Shown here piece by piece: positions 1-8,369 of a DNA stretch of 64,000 nt. Positions within the stretch are counted from its first letter, which is position 1. The number at the start of each line of letters is the position of its first letter. The position numbers and the translations under genes were made by a program. The notes under the pieces were generated by a model that was given only the letters and a program-made list of their open reading frames with translations, searched no databases and was not told the origin of the DNA. The DNA comes from Nitrospirota bacterium (GTDB lineage Bacteria; Nitrospirota; Nitrospiria; Nitrospirales; Nitrospiraceae), in the NCBI GenBank assembly GCA_030645475.1, contig JAUSMA010000029.1, forward strand, positions 87,272 through 151,271. The letters are read 5' to 3'.

Positions 1-157
1 GCATGCCCATTGCTCACTATTGTATAAAGTCGGTCGGGCATCAGTCAGATCGGCGGGAGGCGGCGAGCATGCTCTGAACAGGATTGAGAGAACGACACCA
101 GGCTATATATCTGGTCTGATGAGGCTAACTGGTTGATGTGATTGAAAGAGGTTCGAA

Positions 158-673
158 ATGTCTTGGATTGCTCCTCTGCCATTATATAGAGGCAAGCAGG
201 CCTTCCTGAGAGGGGCGGCTTTGGGGGTGCTTTGTAGTCTGTTATCGGCTGGTTGCACCGAGGTCGAACATCACCACGGAGGGCAGCCGTCGAATCCCTA
301 TCTCACCTCCGACACCAGGCATCCCATTCCACTGTCGTTCCCGGCCGGGAAAGAACATCGCGCGGTGATGATGCAGCACCTGGAAACCATTCAGGTGATC
401 GTAAATGCGTTGGTTGAAGAGGACTATGAGTTGGCGAAAGGTCTGACCGAATCGCACCTGGGTTTTTTTATGCACCGGCAGGCGATGGCGCATCAGCAGC
501 CCGAGAATTTTCCGCCCGCCTACCACGACTTGGCCATGGCGCATCATGAAGCGGCAGAAACACTCGCCCGGATCATTCCCACAAAAGACCTGAAGCAGAT
601 CTTGCCCCAGCTCAATAATGTGTTGAAAGCCTGTGTAGCCTGTCATCTGGAATACAAACTGAGAACCTCATAG
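158..673 (+). CDS. Lipoprotein cytochrome c'-like monoheme protein
   Basis: A 171-residue exported protein. A hydrophobic N-terminus ends in a lipobox (LSAGC, Cys33), so it is probably a lipid-anchored periplasmic protein. A single haem motif, CVACH (residues 159-163), lies very near the C-terminus. That position, with a helical body, is the architecture of four-helix cytochrome c' proteins, which bind NO or CO or transfer electrons. A His-rich stretch (EHHHGG) follows the lipid anchor. The start is supported by AAGAGG seven bases upstream. It leads a compact group with a hemerythrin and an unknown gene, which suggests small-gas handling. The haem is seen directly; the cytochrome c' assignment is by pattern. 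Confidence 0.75.
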   Translation: MSWIAPLPLYRGKQAFLRGAALGVLCSLLSAGCTEVEHHHGGQPSNPYLTSDTRHPIPLSFPAGKEHRAVMMQHLETIQVIVNALVEEDYELAKGLTESHLGFFMHRQAMAHQQPENFPPAYHDLAMAHHEAAETLARIIPTKDLKQILPQLNNVLKACVACHLEYKLRTS

Positions 674-687
674 GGAAGGAGCATCTC

Positions 688-1170
688 ATGCCCGAACGCA
701 CGATCAGCAGCATGTTCGATGAAGATCATGACCGGCTGGATGAGCTGTTCAAGTCGTTTCATCTGCTGAAACGGATGGATCCCGCCAAAGCTCAAAAGGC
801 ATTTGTCGATTTCAAGATCGGGCTCCAGCGGCATATGGTCTGGGAGGAAGACGTGTTGTTTCCGTTGTGGGAGAAAAAAACAGGCATGACCGAAGGAGGC
901 CCCACCTTCGTCATGCGACAGGAACACCGCGAGATCGGAGAATGTTTGGATGCGATCGATCGCAAGGTGCAGGCGCAGAACCCAGAAAGCGATCAGGAAG
1001 AACAGGCATTTATGGATATGCTTGAACGGCACAACATGACGGAAGAGGAGGTTCTCTATTCGGCGATCGACAGGGCGACGAGCATGGACGAGCGTGAAAC
1101 GGTATTTCAGGCTATGAACAAAATTCCGGAAGCGCGCTATAAAGCCGGTTCTGGAGCGAAGCAGGCCTGA
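688..1170 (+). CDS. Hemerythrin HHE domain protein
   Basis: A 160-residue soluble protein with the ligand spacing of an HHE hemerythrin: His14 in DEDHD, His49 and Glu53/54 in QRHMVWEED, His80 in RQEHRE, and His115 with Glu119/120 in ERHNMTEEE. Such proteins hold a non-haem di-iron centre that binds O2 or NO. There is no signal peptide, so it should be cytoplasmic. It begins 14 bases after the cytochrome c'-like gene behind GGAAGGAG, and the next gene starts 11 bases after it, so the three are probably co-transcribed. A role in O2 or NO sensing or scavenging is inferred from the family and the neighbours. Confidence 0.85.
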   Translation: MPERTISSMFDEDHDRLDELFKSFHLLKRMDPAKAQKAFVDFKIGLQRHMVWEEDVLFPLWEKKTGMTEGGPTFVMRQEHREIGECLDAIDRKVQAQNPESDQEEQAFMDMLERHNMTEEEVLYSAIDRATSMDERETVFQAMNKIPEARYKAGSGAKQA

Positions 1171-1181
1171 GAGGCACATCT

Positions 1182-1733
1182 ATGACTATTCCGCTCAAAC
1201 TTGAAGGCGCGTTCTCAAGCAAGGAGGCCTTGCATGAGATGATTCTGCATCGAAAGGTCTGTTTCGATCATGACCCTTTCTACGTCAAAGATGGGACGGG
1301 GCACATCGTCCAGATCGGGTTTCAACTCAACCTCTATGCGGCCTTTGACGATCCTCGCCACCTGCCGCTCGGCGACGATCCGGAGCATCATGAGCTGGTG
1401 GGGGACCTCCATCGTCTCTGCCGTGTGTTCTTCCAATCGTTAGACCTGCTCAAGCCCTGTGAACATCCCGATCCGCCCGCTCATCGCGTGGTGTTCTCGC
1501 CTGAGCGGAAAAACAGGGCCGAGGTCCTTCTTCAGATCCCGATCTTCGATCGTGCCCACTTCGGTGCGAAATCCGATCGTCACGTGCAGGAGCTTCTTGC
1601 CATTACGGAATGTTTGCTGAAGCAACTGGGTGCCAGACGAGGATGCTGGGAGGAGCAGAAGCGCGAGTCCTTGACCGCTGAGGAGTCCTGCGAGGGCCAT
1701 GTGGCTGCCGCCGAAGCAGCGAGGAGTTCATGA
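1182..1733 (+). CDS. Conserved-looking protein of unknown function
   Basis: 183 residues, not recognised. No signal peptide, membrane segment or nucleotide-binding motif is visible. The centre is rich in His and Asp (GDDPEHHELVGDLHRLC), and there are five cysteines without a CxxC pair. The C-terminal 25 residues are low-complexity and rich in Ala and Glu. It directly follows the hemerythrin gene (11-base gap), so it probably belongs to the same transcript. A metal-binding or cofactor role is only a guess. The 170 bases after it hold no gene that I can see. Confidence 0.6.
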   Translation: MTIPLKLEGAFSSKEALHEMILHRKVCFDHDPFYVKDGTGHIVQIGFQLNLYAAFDDPRHLPLGDDPEHHELVGDLHRLCRVFFQSLDLLKPCEHPDPPAHRVVFSPERKNRAEVLLQIPIFDRAHFGAKSDRHVQELLAITECLLKQLGARRGCWEEQKRESLTAEESCEGHVAAAEAARSS

Positions 1734-1904
1734 GCCTGCAGCCGGTAGCCCGTCGCGTTCCCATCGTGACCGGATAATAAACTGTGGCAGCCCCATGTGG
1801 GCGGGCAGTGAGAGATTGAGGACGATGAGCAGGGAAAATAGTTGAGCGGGCGAACTGCCATCAAATGAGACAGCGCTGGGTGTAGCGGACAAAGGGAGAT
1901 TCCA

Positions 1905-2342
1905 ATGAGGCGACTATCCTACATCGGGCTTGTCATGCTGGGGCTCGTACTATGCGGCGGAAACCTCGTTCAGGCCGGTCGGCAAGCGCCTAACAGTTCG
2001 GCGACGGCTCAAGCTGATGCCGAGCGGGGCCGGGCGGTCTTCAACGGGAAAGGCGTCTGTTCCTACTGCCATGGCATCGATGGGAGGAAGGACCAACGAC
2101 CGGAGCTCGCAGCCGATACCGCCGCGCTCATCGAGCAACTCAATCCTCCACCATCCGACCTCAGGAATCGGAAGGGGCTCCGATTGGCCAGCGACAAAGC
2201 TCGATTCAACGCCATCCGCGAAGGCCATCCCGGCACTGGCATGTTTCCCGACACCACCATGACAACTCAAGAGCTCACAGACACCTTGGCCTATTTGGCC
2301 GTACTCAGGCAGCAGGACTCGAAGAAGACCAGTAAGCCGTAG
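1905..2342 (+). CDS. Periplasmic monoheme c-type cytochrome
   Basis: 145 residues. Residues 1-24 form a signal peptide, and the haem motif CSYCHG begins at Cys52 after RGRAVFNGKG, as in class I cytochromes c. The probable distal ligand is Met113 in GTGMFP, followed by the usual C-terminal helix (ELTDTLAYLAVL). A purine-rich GGGAG precedes the ATG. It is a likely periplasmic electron carrier. It stands between the hemerythrin group and the NTF2-like lipoprotein and is one of four small class I cytochromes here (others at 3184, 5876 and 50502). Confidence 0.85.
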   Translation: MRRLSYIGLVMLGLVLCGGNLVQAGRQAPNSSATAQADAERGRAVFNGKGVCSYCHGIDGRKDQRPELAADTAALIEQLNPPPSDLRNRKGLRLASDKARFNAIREGHPGTGMFPDTTMTTQELTDTLAYLAVLRQQDSKKTSKP

Positions 2343-2405
2343 GCTGGATGAAGGCGAAAGGTATTGGCACGAGCCCATCACGGTCAATCACAAAGGGAGG
2401 ACACC

Positions 2406-2978
2406 ATGTACATCCGGCACTCACGACTCGCGTGTGGAGTATTATTGCTCGGCGTCACCGTTGTTTCCCAGGGATGTCAAACCTCCGCTCCCCCCATTGC
2501 TTCTGACGTCAGCGGCACGCACGTGTCCCAAGGGGCGGATCTTCAAGGAGATGAAAAACAGATTCAGGCCATCTTGGCCATGTTTAAAAAAGCCGAGGAA
2601 GCTGTGCACCGTAAGGATCTGGACGCATTAATGGCGCTCTATGCCGACGATTACAAGCATGGCGGGTACAACAAGGACGGGGTGCGAGCGGTGTGGAGCG
2701 ATCTGTTCGCCCGTCATCGCGATTTTGCAGGAGCCCATATTTTTTCGAAGATCAAGGTGGAGCCCGGCAAACCGATACCGCTGGCCCATGTCACGTGCAC
2801 GGGCGGTCTCTGGGCAGTTTCCGATGAGACAGGTCAACGCGTGAATATCGATAGTTGGTATGGCGAGGTCCACCATGTGACGTTCGATCACGGGGCCTGG
2901 CATCTGGCCGGAACGTTTTGGGAAATTCCGCGAGGCAAAGAGTCGCGTCCTGCCTTCTTGCCCCATCCCTTCTTCTGA
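2406..2978 (+). CDS. NTF2-like (SnoaL-type) lipoprotein, copy 1
   Basis: 190 residues from the ATG at 2406, chosen because AAGGGAGGACACC precedes it and the protein then begins with a lipoprotein signal peptide (cleavage before the Cys of SQGCQTS). The body has the pattern of a cone-shaped NTF2-like domain: a helical start (QIQAILAMFKKAEEAVHRKD), LMALYADDY, then strands around IDSWYGEVHHVTF. The closest relative visible is the minus-strand gene at 9252, which shares ALY, VWSDLF/IWSDLF, HFFSK/HIFSK, IDSWY and the ending PHPLF/PHPFF. Enzymatic function is unknown. A strong hairpin terminator follows at 3020. Confidence 0.75.
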   Translation: MYIRHSRLACGVLLLGVTVVSQGCQTSAPPIASDVSGTHVSQGADLQGDEKQIQAILAMFKKAEEAVHRKDLDALMALYADDYKHGGYNKDGVRAVWSDLFARHRDFAGAHIFSKIKVEPGKPIPLAHVTCTGGLWAVSDETGQRVNIDSWYGEVHHVTFDHGAWHLAGTFWEIPRGKESRPAFLPHPFF

Positions 2979-3019
2979 TCCTACGAAGGGATCAGTGAAA
3001 CGCGGCACGCTCAGTGACG

Positions 3020-3056
3020 ACCGGGCTCCGGTATCAGCCGGAGCCCGGTTCTTTCC
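3020..3056 (+). terminator. Rho-independent-type terminator
   Basis: A perfect 12-bp GC-rich stem (ACCGGGCTCCGG / CCGGAGCCCGGT) with a 6-base loop, followed by TCTTTCCCC. It lies 42 bases after the NTF2-like lipoprotein gene on the same strand and should end that transcript. Confidence 0.8.
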
Positions 3057-3183
3057 CCTGCTCAGGCTATCGTACGGTGCAGTATCGATGCTGACCTATC
3101 GCGCTCCTCAGGAGTGAAGGCTCCAGGAAACGTAACTGACTCAGTGCTTTCGTGACGAAGGAAGGAGAAATGGAGCTACGCCC

Positions 3184-3564
3184 ATGCAAAAGTTGTTGAT
3201 CTGTTGTGTCCTCTTTGTGTTGTTCCTGGGAGCTTCCATCAACGTGGACATGCATCTCGCTCGGGCGAGCGACGGCGGCCCACAGGGCGCCGACAAAAAT
3301 AGTTTAAGCGGGATGGCTTCGAGGCATCCCATGGGGGACAGTAAACGAGGAGAGGGACTCTACAACGCCAGTTGCGTCGTCTGCCATGGCTCACGAGCGG
3401 CAGGAGGGATCGGCCCTCGATTGGCGGGGAATCCCGTGCTGTCGAACGAGCAGGCATTCTGGAAAGTTGTCTCCGAAGGGCGGCATGTGATGCCGCCATT
3501 GAAGGACGCGGTGACCAAGCGACAGATGGCCGACATCCAGGCCTGGCTGAAGACGCTGCCGTGA
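3184..3564 (+). CDS. Periplasmic monoheme c-type cytochrome
   Basis: 126 residues with a signal peptide (about residues 1-28), haem motif CVVCHG at Cys64, and a likely axial methionine at Met103 in HVMPP. GIGPRLAGNP follows the haem motif, as in the cytochrome c subunits of oxidases and dehydrogenases. It is transcribed alone: a terminator lies upstream, and the convergent acyl-CoA synthetase gene ends 44 bases downstream. A mobile periplasmic electron carrier is the simplest reading; its partner cannot be told from the sequence. Confidence 0.85.
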   Translation: MQKLLICCVLFVLFLGASINVDMHLARASDGGPQGADKNSLSGMASRHPMGDSKRGEGLYNASCVVCHGSRAAGGIGPRLAGNPVLSNEQAFWKVVSEGRHVMPPLKDAVTKRQMADIQAWLKTLP

Positions 3565-3607
3565 CGTCTTACGCGCAGACTCCTCTCTATGGGTGAACCC
3601 TCACCCC

Positions 3608-5779
3608 CTAAATCTTTGGAGATGCGTTCGAATCAATCCTTATCCTGGCGTCGACAATCTTGCATCCTCTTCCTTTCGGCTGAGCGAAGACCGGATTCAA
3701 GTCGAGTTCGCTGATTTCTGGAATCTCTTCGACCAGCCAAGAAATTCGCAACAGCACCTCCTCGATCGCCTCCACATCTGCTGCCGGTTGGCCTCGGTAT
3801 TCTTGCAGCAATCGATAGCCTTTAATCTCGCGCACCATCTGAGCTGCGTCGCGGTCGGTGAGGGGAGTGATCCGGAACTGCACATCGTTGAGAATTTCGA
3901 CGTGGATGCCGCCCAGGCCGAAGGCGAGGAGGGGACCGAAGAGCGGATCGCGGGTCATGCCGACCATCACTTCTACGCCACCTGACAGCATCGGCTGGAT
4001 CAGCACTCCTTCCATTGCATCCAACTTGTGATCCTGTGCGAGTCTGGACCTGATTGCTTCAAAGGCGGCGAGAACGGCTTGCTCATCAACCAGGTTCAAA
4101 CGCACCGCGCCGATCTCGGTCTTGTGAACGATCTTATGAGACGCGAGCTTTAGCGCTACGGGAAAGCCGATCTTGCTTGCCAGCTTCACTGCCTCTTCTG
4201 CGCTGGTTGCCACTGAACCTTGGACGAGAGGCAATTTCATCGCTGTGAGGAGGGCATGGGTTTCTTCTGTGGTGAGCCAGCCCGATCCGCGTTCTGATAA
4301 CGCTTTGGCGCAGATCGATTTGGCTTTCGAGAGATCGGCATCCGCATAACTGGGCGCTTGCCCTGCTGGCTGTCGTTTCCAGGATTCATAGGCCACGGCA
4401 CGGCTGATGATGCGGGCTGGGATCTCAGGGTGCGGGTAGGTGGGAATGGTTTCTCCCTCGACAGTGAACGCTCGCTCCAAGTCTCCTTCTGCCATCCAAC
4501 AGATGTAGACCGGTTTGTTCCGTCCTGTGGCCAGCCGAGCTATGCTGATTCCCCTGGTGATTCCTGCTGCCACCGGGTCATTGTCTTTTACTCTGACCGA
4601 TACGTGCATGATGATGAGGGCGTCGATCTCGTTTGCTTTGAGCATGGTTTCAACGGCCTGCGCATGTTGATCTTCTGTGGCAAAGCCGATGACATCGACA
4701 GGATTTCTGAGCGCCGCTGTGGGAGGAAGAAAAGACGCAAGTGCGCATTGTGTTTGCTGGGACAATTCCGATACGGTTAATCCTTCTGCCGCGCAACTGT
4801 CGGCGCAGAGGACACCAGGGCCGCCGGAATTCGTCAGGATGCCGACGTTGCGACCGGCAGGGATTCGTTGAGCTGAGAGACCGGTAGCCAATGCCAGAAA
4901 CTCTTCCAATGTTTTCGCCCGGATCACCCCACATCGTGTGAACAACGCATCAACGGCTGTGTCGTTCGTGGCCATGGCCGCAGTGTGTGAGCCTGCAGCA
5001 GATTGGCCGGCCTCTGTCCGGCCCGCTTTCAGTACGACGATCGGTTTCTTTCTTCCTACTCGCTCGGCGATCTGTCTGAACCTCTGAGGATCGACGACGG
5101 TTTCGAGATACAGCAGAATCACGTCGGTGGCTGGGTCCTGTTCCCAGTACTCCAGAAGATCGTTGACGGTGACGTCCGCATGGTTTCCGACGCTGACGAA
5201 GCTGGACAGTCCGAGATTCAATCGGCTGGCTGCCGTCACCACGGCGAGCCCGAGGCCGCCGCTTTCCGAGGCGATGGCGACTCGACCGGCGGGAGGGAAT
5301 ATTGGCGTATAGGTCGCGTTGAGACGCACGGCAGGATCGAGGTTCATGAGTCCGAAACAATTTGGCCCGATCAGGCGTATCCCGTGCAGACGGACTTTTT
5401 CTTGCAGCTGCTGTTCGAGCGAGATCCCTAATGTGCCGGTTTCAGCAAATCCCGCCGTGATGAGGATGGCTGCCGGAACCTGCTTCGCGGCGCAGTCGTC
5501 GATGACAGCGAGGACTGCGTTGGGAGGCACAGCGATGAGGGCAAGATCGACAGGGCCTGGAATAGCTCTCAGCGAGGGAAAGACTGGAAGCCCTGCAATC
5601 TCGGTTGCATGAGGATTGACCGGGACGATCGTTCCGGCGAAGCGGCTTCCCAGCAAGGATTCAAGCAGCCGGTAGCCGATGTGTGATGTCTCGCGCGACG
5701 CACCGATGACGGCAACGGAACGAGGATGAAACAACGGCTTCAGCGAATCAACTGTGGAACGGTGTGGGGATTGAGGCAT
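3608..5779 (-). CDS. ADP-forming acyl-CoA synthetase (acetate-CoA ligase family)
   Basis: 723 residues in the alpha-beta fused arrangement. A CoA-binding Rossmann domain covers about residues 1-135 (VAVIGASRETSHIG). Succinyl-CoA-ligase-like domains follow, with the phosphorylated-histidine signature AGSHTAAMA (His265). An ATP-grasp domain covers about 500-715 (ALKLASHKIVHKTEIG). The family interconverts acyl-CoA + ADP + Pi with acid + CoA + ATP, which gives ATP by substrate-level phosphorylation under fermentative or low-oxygen conditions. It is the last gene of the minus-strand stress block. Such enzymes often sit with Usp and phosphoribosyltransferase genes. The substrate cannot be read from sequence. 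Confidence 0.85.
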   Translation of the reverse strand: MPQSPHRSTVDSLKPLFHPRSVAVIGASRETSHIGYRLLESLLGSRFAGTIVPVNPHATEIAGLPVFPSLRAIPGPVDLALIAVPPNAVLAVIDDCAAKQVPAAILITAGFAETGTLGISLEQQLQEKVRLHGIRLIGPNCFGLMNLDPAVRLNATYTPIFPPAGRVAIASESGGLGLAVVTAASRLNLGLSSFVSVGNHADVTVNDLLEYWEQDPATDVILLYLETVVDPQRFRQIAERVGRKKPIVVLKAGRTEAGQSAAGSHTAAMATNDTAVDALFTRCGVIRAKTLEEFLALATGLSAQRIPAGRNVGILTNSGGPGVLCADSCAAEGLTVSELSQQTQCALASFLPPTAALRNPVDVIGFATEDQHAQAVETMLKANEIDALIIMHVSVRVKDNDPVAAGITRGISIARLATGRNKPVYICWMAEGDLERAFTVEGETIPTYPHPEIPARIISRAVAYESWKRQPAGQAPSYADADLSKAKSICAKALSERGSGWLTTEETHALLTAMKLPLVQGSVATSAEEAVKLASKIGFPVALKLASHKIVHKTEIGAVRLNLVDEQAVLAAFEAIRSRLAQDHKLDAMEGVLIQPMLSGGVEVMVGMTRDPLFGPLLAFGLGGIHVEILNDVQFRITPLTDRDAAQMVREIKGYRLLQEYRGQPAADVEAIEEVLLRISWLVEEIPEISELDLNPVFAQPKGRGCKIVDARIRIDSNASPKI

Positions 5780-5875
5780 GACGAAATAGACTGTTCTTTC
5801 CGGTCTGAACGGTCAAGAGGAGCGCTGTGACGAAGCGTCGGGGGCGAGCTCATGTCGCCATTGCCACGCAGGACG

Positions 5876-6238
5876 TCAGCTGAGCGGGTCGAATGGCGCC
5901 ATCATTCGCACATAGGCCAGCACATCCATCACTTGCTGATCGGTGAGCTTTCCCCGGAACCCGTGCATGGGGGTAAAGGCGGCCCCGTGCGAGATCGTAA
6001 TCAGGAGTTCCCAATCGGTTTTGGATCGCGAGGCGATAGCCTGAAGGTTGGCAGGGCGCATGATCAGATACTGTCCCTCCGGTCCGTTCCCGTCTAACTT
6101 CTCCCCGTGACAGCGCAGGCAATTCTTTTCATAGACCACTTGGCCTGCTTGAGGATTCCCACGCACCGCTTGGGCTGCGACCCATGTGCTGCATCCTATC
6201 ACCAGTACCAACGCGCTCAGTATCACTCGAATGTTCAT
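5876..6238 (-). CDS. Periplasmic monoheme c-type cytochrome
   Basis: 120 residues from the ATG at 6238, preferred over an upstream ATG at 6259 because AAAGGA lies nine bases before it and the signal peptide then starts normally (MNIRVILSALVLVIG). The haem motif is CLRCHG at Cys40, the probable axial methionine is Met91 in TPMHGF, and the C-terminal helix is QQVMDVLAYVRMM. It resembles the cytochrome at 50502 (similar spacing, C-terminal LAYVR). It sits between the Usp gene and the acyl-CoA synthetase and may be co-transcribed with both. Confidence 0.85.
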   Translation of the reverse strand: MNIRVILSALVLVIGCSTWVAAQAVRGNPQAGQVVYEKNCLRCHGEKLDGNGPEGQYLIMRPANLQAIASRSKTDWELLITISHGAAFTPMHGFRGKLTDQQVMDVLAYVRMMAPFDPLS

Positions 6239-6276
6239 AGCCCTGCATCCTTTCATCAATGAATCGTTGAGGACGG

Positions 6277-7137
6277 TCAGCGCACCACGAGCACGGAGCA
6301 GCCGGCCCGATGCACGATCCCGTGCGAGACGCTGCCCATCAAAAATCGATCGAGTCCCTTCCGTCCATGGGAACTGACCACGATGAGGTCGTGGGTTTTT
6401 CCCGCTTCACATATGGTCGTCACAGGGTCACCCATGCGGACATCCGTGGTGACGTTGAACTCTGGGCCCGCCAACGCTTTGGCCGTGTCGCTCACGGTCT
6501 GTTGAGCCTGCCGCTTCCGTTCCTCGGACCAGCCTTGAAATCCCACCATCACGTGAGGTTCGACGATGGCGAGCGAGGGCACGACCGAGAGGATCGTGAG
6601 GGCCACGGGATTCTTGAAGGGATGCGCCCTCAGCCAGGCTTGCTGACGGATGGCATCTTCTCGGCCTTCCACTGCCATGAGGACACGAGCGATGGGTCGA
6701 GCCTTTCCTTTCACGATCAAGGTCGGGAGTGTGGCATGGAGCAGGATATGGTGCGAAATGCTGCCGACGAACAATTCCGTCACCCGACTGTGGTCGTGAG
6801 TGCCCACGGCGATGAGGTCGGCCTTCGCAGCCGTCGCGCTGTCGAGAATGAAGGCGGCCGGATGCTGGACTTCGCACAAGGTCTTGATAGAGGGAGTCTC
6901 GACCGGCAGCAAGGTGCGGCAGCGTTCAACGGCCTGGCGACCGGCCTCCATCAAGGCATGACGGAATTCGTCGTACCCTTGCAGGTTGGCGGCTTCGGCG
7001 ACGATGGGATAGTGAAACATGCCTAGGTCGACGCCATGAACGAGGACGACCTCGTCCGGGCGGTAGAGCAAGCCCACCTGCGCCACTGCCGCAAAGGCTT
7101 CGTCCGACCAATCGATACCAACCACAATGTTCATCAT
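6277..7137 (-). CDS. Tandem-domain universal stress protein (UspA family)
   Basis: 286 residues made of two Usp domains (about 1-145 and 150-286). The C-terminal domain has the ATP-binding signature SSHGRKGLDRFLMGSVSH. The equivalent N-terminal loop (GTHDHSRVTELFVGSISH) lacks the second glycine, so only one half may bind nucleotide. Cytoplasmic. It is a paralogue of the gene at 8370: both carry VLVHGVDLG near the N-terminus and end CSVLVVR or CPVLVVR. The phosphoribosyltransferase gene ends 27 bases upstream, so one operon is likely. Usp proteins act in survival under starvation or hypoxia; the exact role is unknown. Confidence 0.9.
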   Translation of the reverse strand: MMNIVVGIDWSDEAFAAVAQVGLLYRPDEVVLVHGVDLGMFHYPIVAEAANLQGYDEFRHALMEAGRQAVERCRTLLPVETPSIKTLCEVQHPAAFILDSATAAKADLIAVGTHDHSRVTELFVGSISHHILLHATLPTLIVKGKARPIARVLMAVEGREDAIRQQAWLRAHPFKNPVALTILSVVPSLAIVEPHVMVGFQGWSEERKRQAQQTVSDTAKALAGPEFNVTTDVRMGDPVTTICEAGKTHDLIVVSSHGRKGLDRFLMGSVSHGIVHRAGCSVLVVR

Positions 7138-7164
7138 CTGCGATGTCTCCCTGGTTCGTTCGCG

Positions 7165-7836
7165 TTACGTCCGAGAGAACGATGGCGATCTGGCGCGTTC
7201 GCGATGCGCCGCTTCCAGCAGGGCTAAGACCTGCTCATCAGTCACTGGCTCAAAGTCTGCGTAGAGGGCTCCGACAGACGAGAACGGCTCCGGTGTTGTG
7301 AGGATCACGCATTGGTCGACCAGCGGACATATGCGCGAACTTTTATCGCTTGGCGCGACAGGCATGGCGACAATCACACGACGGGGGGAGAGGGCGGCCA
7401 TGGACGTGATCGTGGCGAAGAGCGTCGCTCCTGTCGCGATACCGTCGTCGACAAGGATGACTGTCCGGTTGGCCAGAGCGGAGAGCGGTCGTCCTTGGCG
7501 ATAGAGCGTCCGCTGCCGCCGAAGTTCCCCTTCTTCCCCCAGAACCAGTTCCTGGATGTCTTCGCCGGATAGTCGACAGGCGTCGGCTGTCTCCTGGTTC
7601 ACATACAAGGCACCCGTTTCGCTGACAGCCCCGACCGCACAGTCCGGGTTATTGACGGTGCGGAGCTTGCGCGTCAGAAAGACTTCCAGCGGCAGGTGCA
7701 AGGCCACGCTCAGTTCGTAGCCGACGACCACCCCGCCACGTGGAAGGGCGAGAATGACGGCATTCGGATCGCCCCGGTATATAGCCAGCTCCTTGGCCAA
7801 CAAGACACCCGCATGAGCCCGATCGCGAAATGTCAT
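7165..7836 (-). CDS. Phosphoribosyltransferase-family protein, copy 1
   Basis: 223 residues with the type I phosphoribosyltransferase fold signature. The PRPP-binding loop is VILVDDGIATGAT (about residues 122-134), and the N-terminal part LALPRGGVVVGYELS is typical of the stress-associated PRTases found with Usp genes. Its start overlaps the end of the upstream winged-helix-like gene by 4 bases, so translation is probably coupled. The second copy at 10377 has the same length and motifs. The substrate is not known for this subfamily. Confidence 0.88.
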   Translation of the reverse strand: MTFRDRAHAGVLLAKELAIYRGDPNAVILALPRGGVVVGYELSVALHLPLEVFLTRKLRTVNNPDCAVGAVSETGALYVNQETADACRLSGEDIQELVLGEEGELRRQRTLYRQGRPLSALANRTVILVDDGIATGATLFATITSMAALSPRRVIVAMPVAPSDKSSRICPLVDQCVILTTPEPFSSVGALYADFEPVTDEQVLALLEAAHRERARSPSFSRT

Positions 7837-8054
7837 AACAGACCCTTCCGTGCGGTTGGTTGCGTCACGATGTAATAGCTTGGTCGTTGCTGTGTCAGGC
7901 AGACCTGCCCGTCCCGACTCAACCGATCAACTTCGAGAAAGACCTGATTCCATGTCAGCCCTCGACAATTGAAGACGATGTCTTCCAGGTTGCAGCCGGG
8001 TGAGCGGGCAATGACATTCAGAATGGTGGTAGTGGTCGCTGATGGCACTGTCAT
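7833..8054 (-). CDS. Small winged-helix-like protein, paralogue A
   Basis: 73 residues from the ATG at 8054 (AGAGG upstream); a longer in-frame extension has no ribosome site and does not resemble the paralogues. The core LTWNQVFLEVDRLSRDGQVCL reads as a recognition helix and the start of a wing. The same pattern recurs in the small proteins at 14935 (YSSWNQLFATVDRLTRDG) and 41148 (LSWGQVFNEVDRLSRRGMV). Preceding helices carry C-x-LEDIV or C-x-LDTL. It overlaps the phosphoribosyltransferase start by 4 bases. A DNA-binding regulator of the downstream gene is a reasonable inference but is not shown. Confidence 0.7.
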   Translation of the reverse strand: MTVPSATTTTILNVIARSPGCNLEDIVFNCRGLTWNQVFLEVDRLSRDGQVCLTQQRPSYYIVTQPTARKGLL

Positions 8055-8369
8055 GAAAGCCTCTGTTTTCAGTTCACGCGTACCTGCAACAAGTGCATCA
8101 TGAATGCCAGGCAATAGTCGGTGGAGCAATTGCAGCAACTCCGCATTGGTACGGCAGTCTCGTCTATGTCGAGAGATCTCGGCTGGATAACACTGGGGCA
8201 TTACGGGGCAGAGCGGTGGCGAGGCACTGTCGCCTCTTTCCGCATTGGGCGGCAGAGCGGGGATAGGTCTGTCTGGTTTATTGGTCTATCTGGTCGGTCA
8301 GGTTTACGAGATGGACAAGACAGACCGGATAGACCAGTCTCTTCGCACGTGGCATCCTGTTAGGCGTAG

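Noticed and set aside
2364..2380. Sigma-54-like TTGGCACGAGCC before the NTF2-like lipoprotein gene
   Set aside because: The -24 box is good but there is no GC pair at -12.
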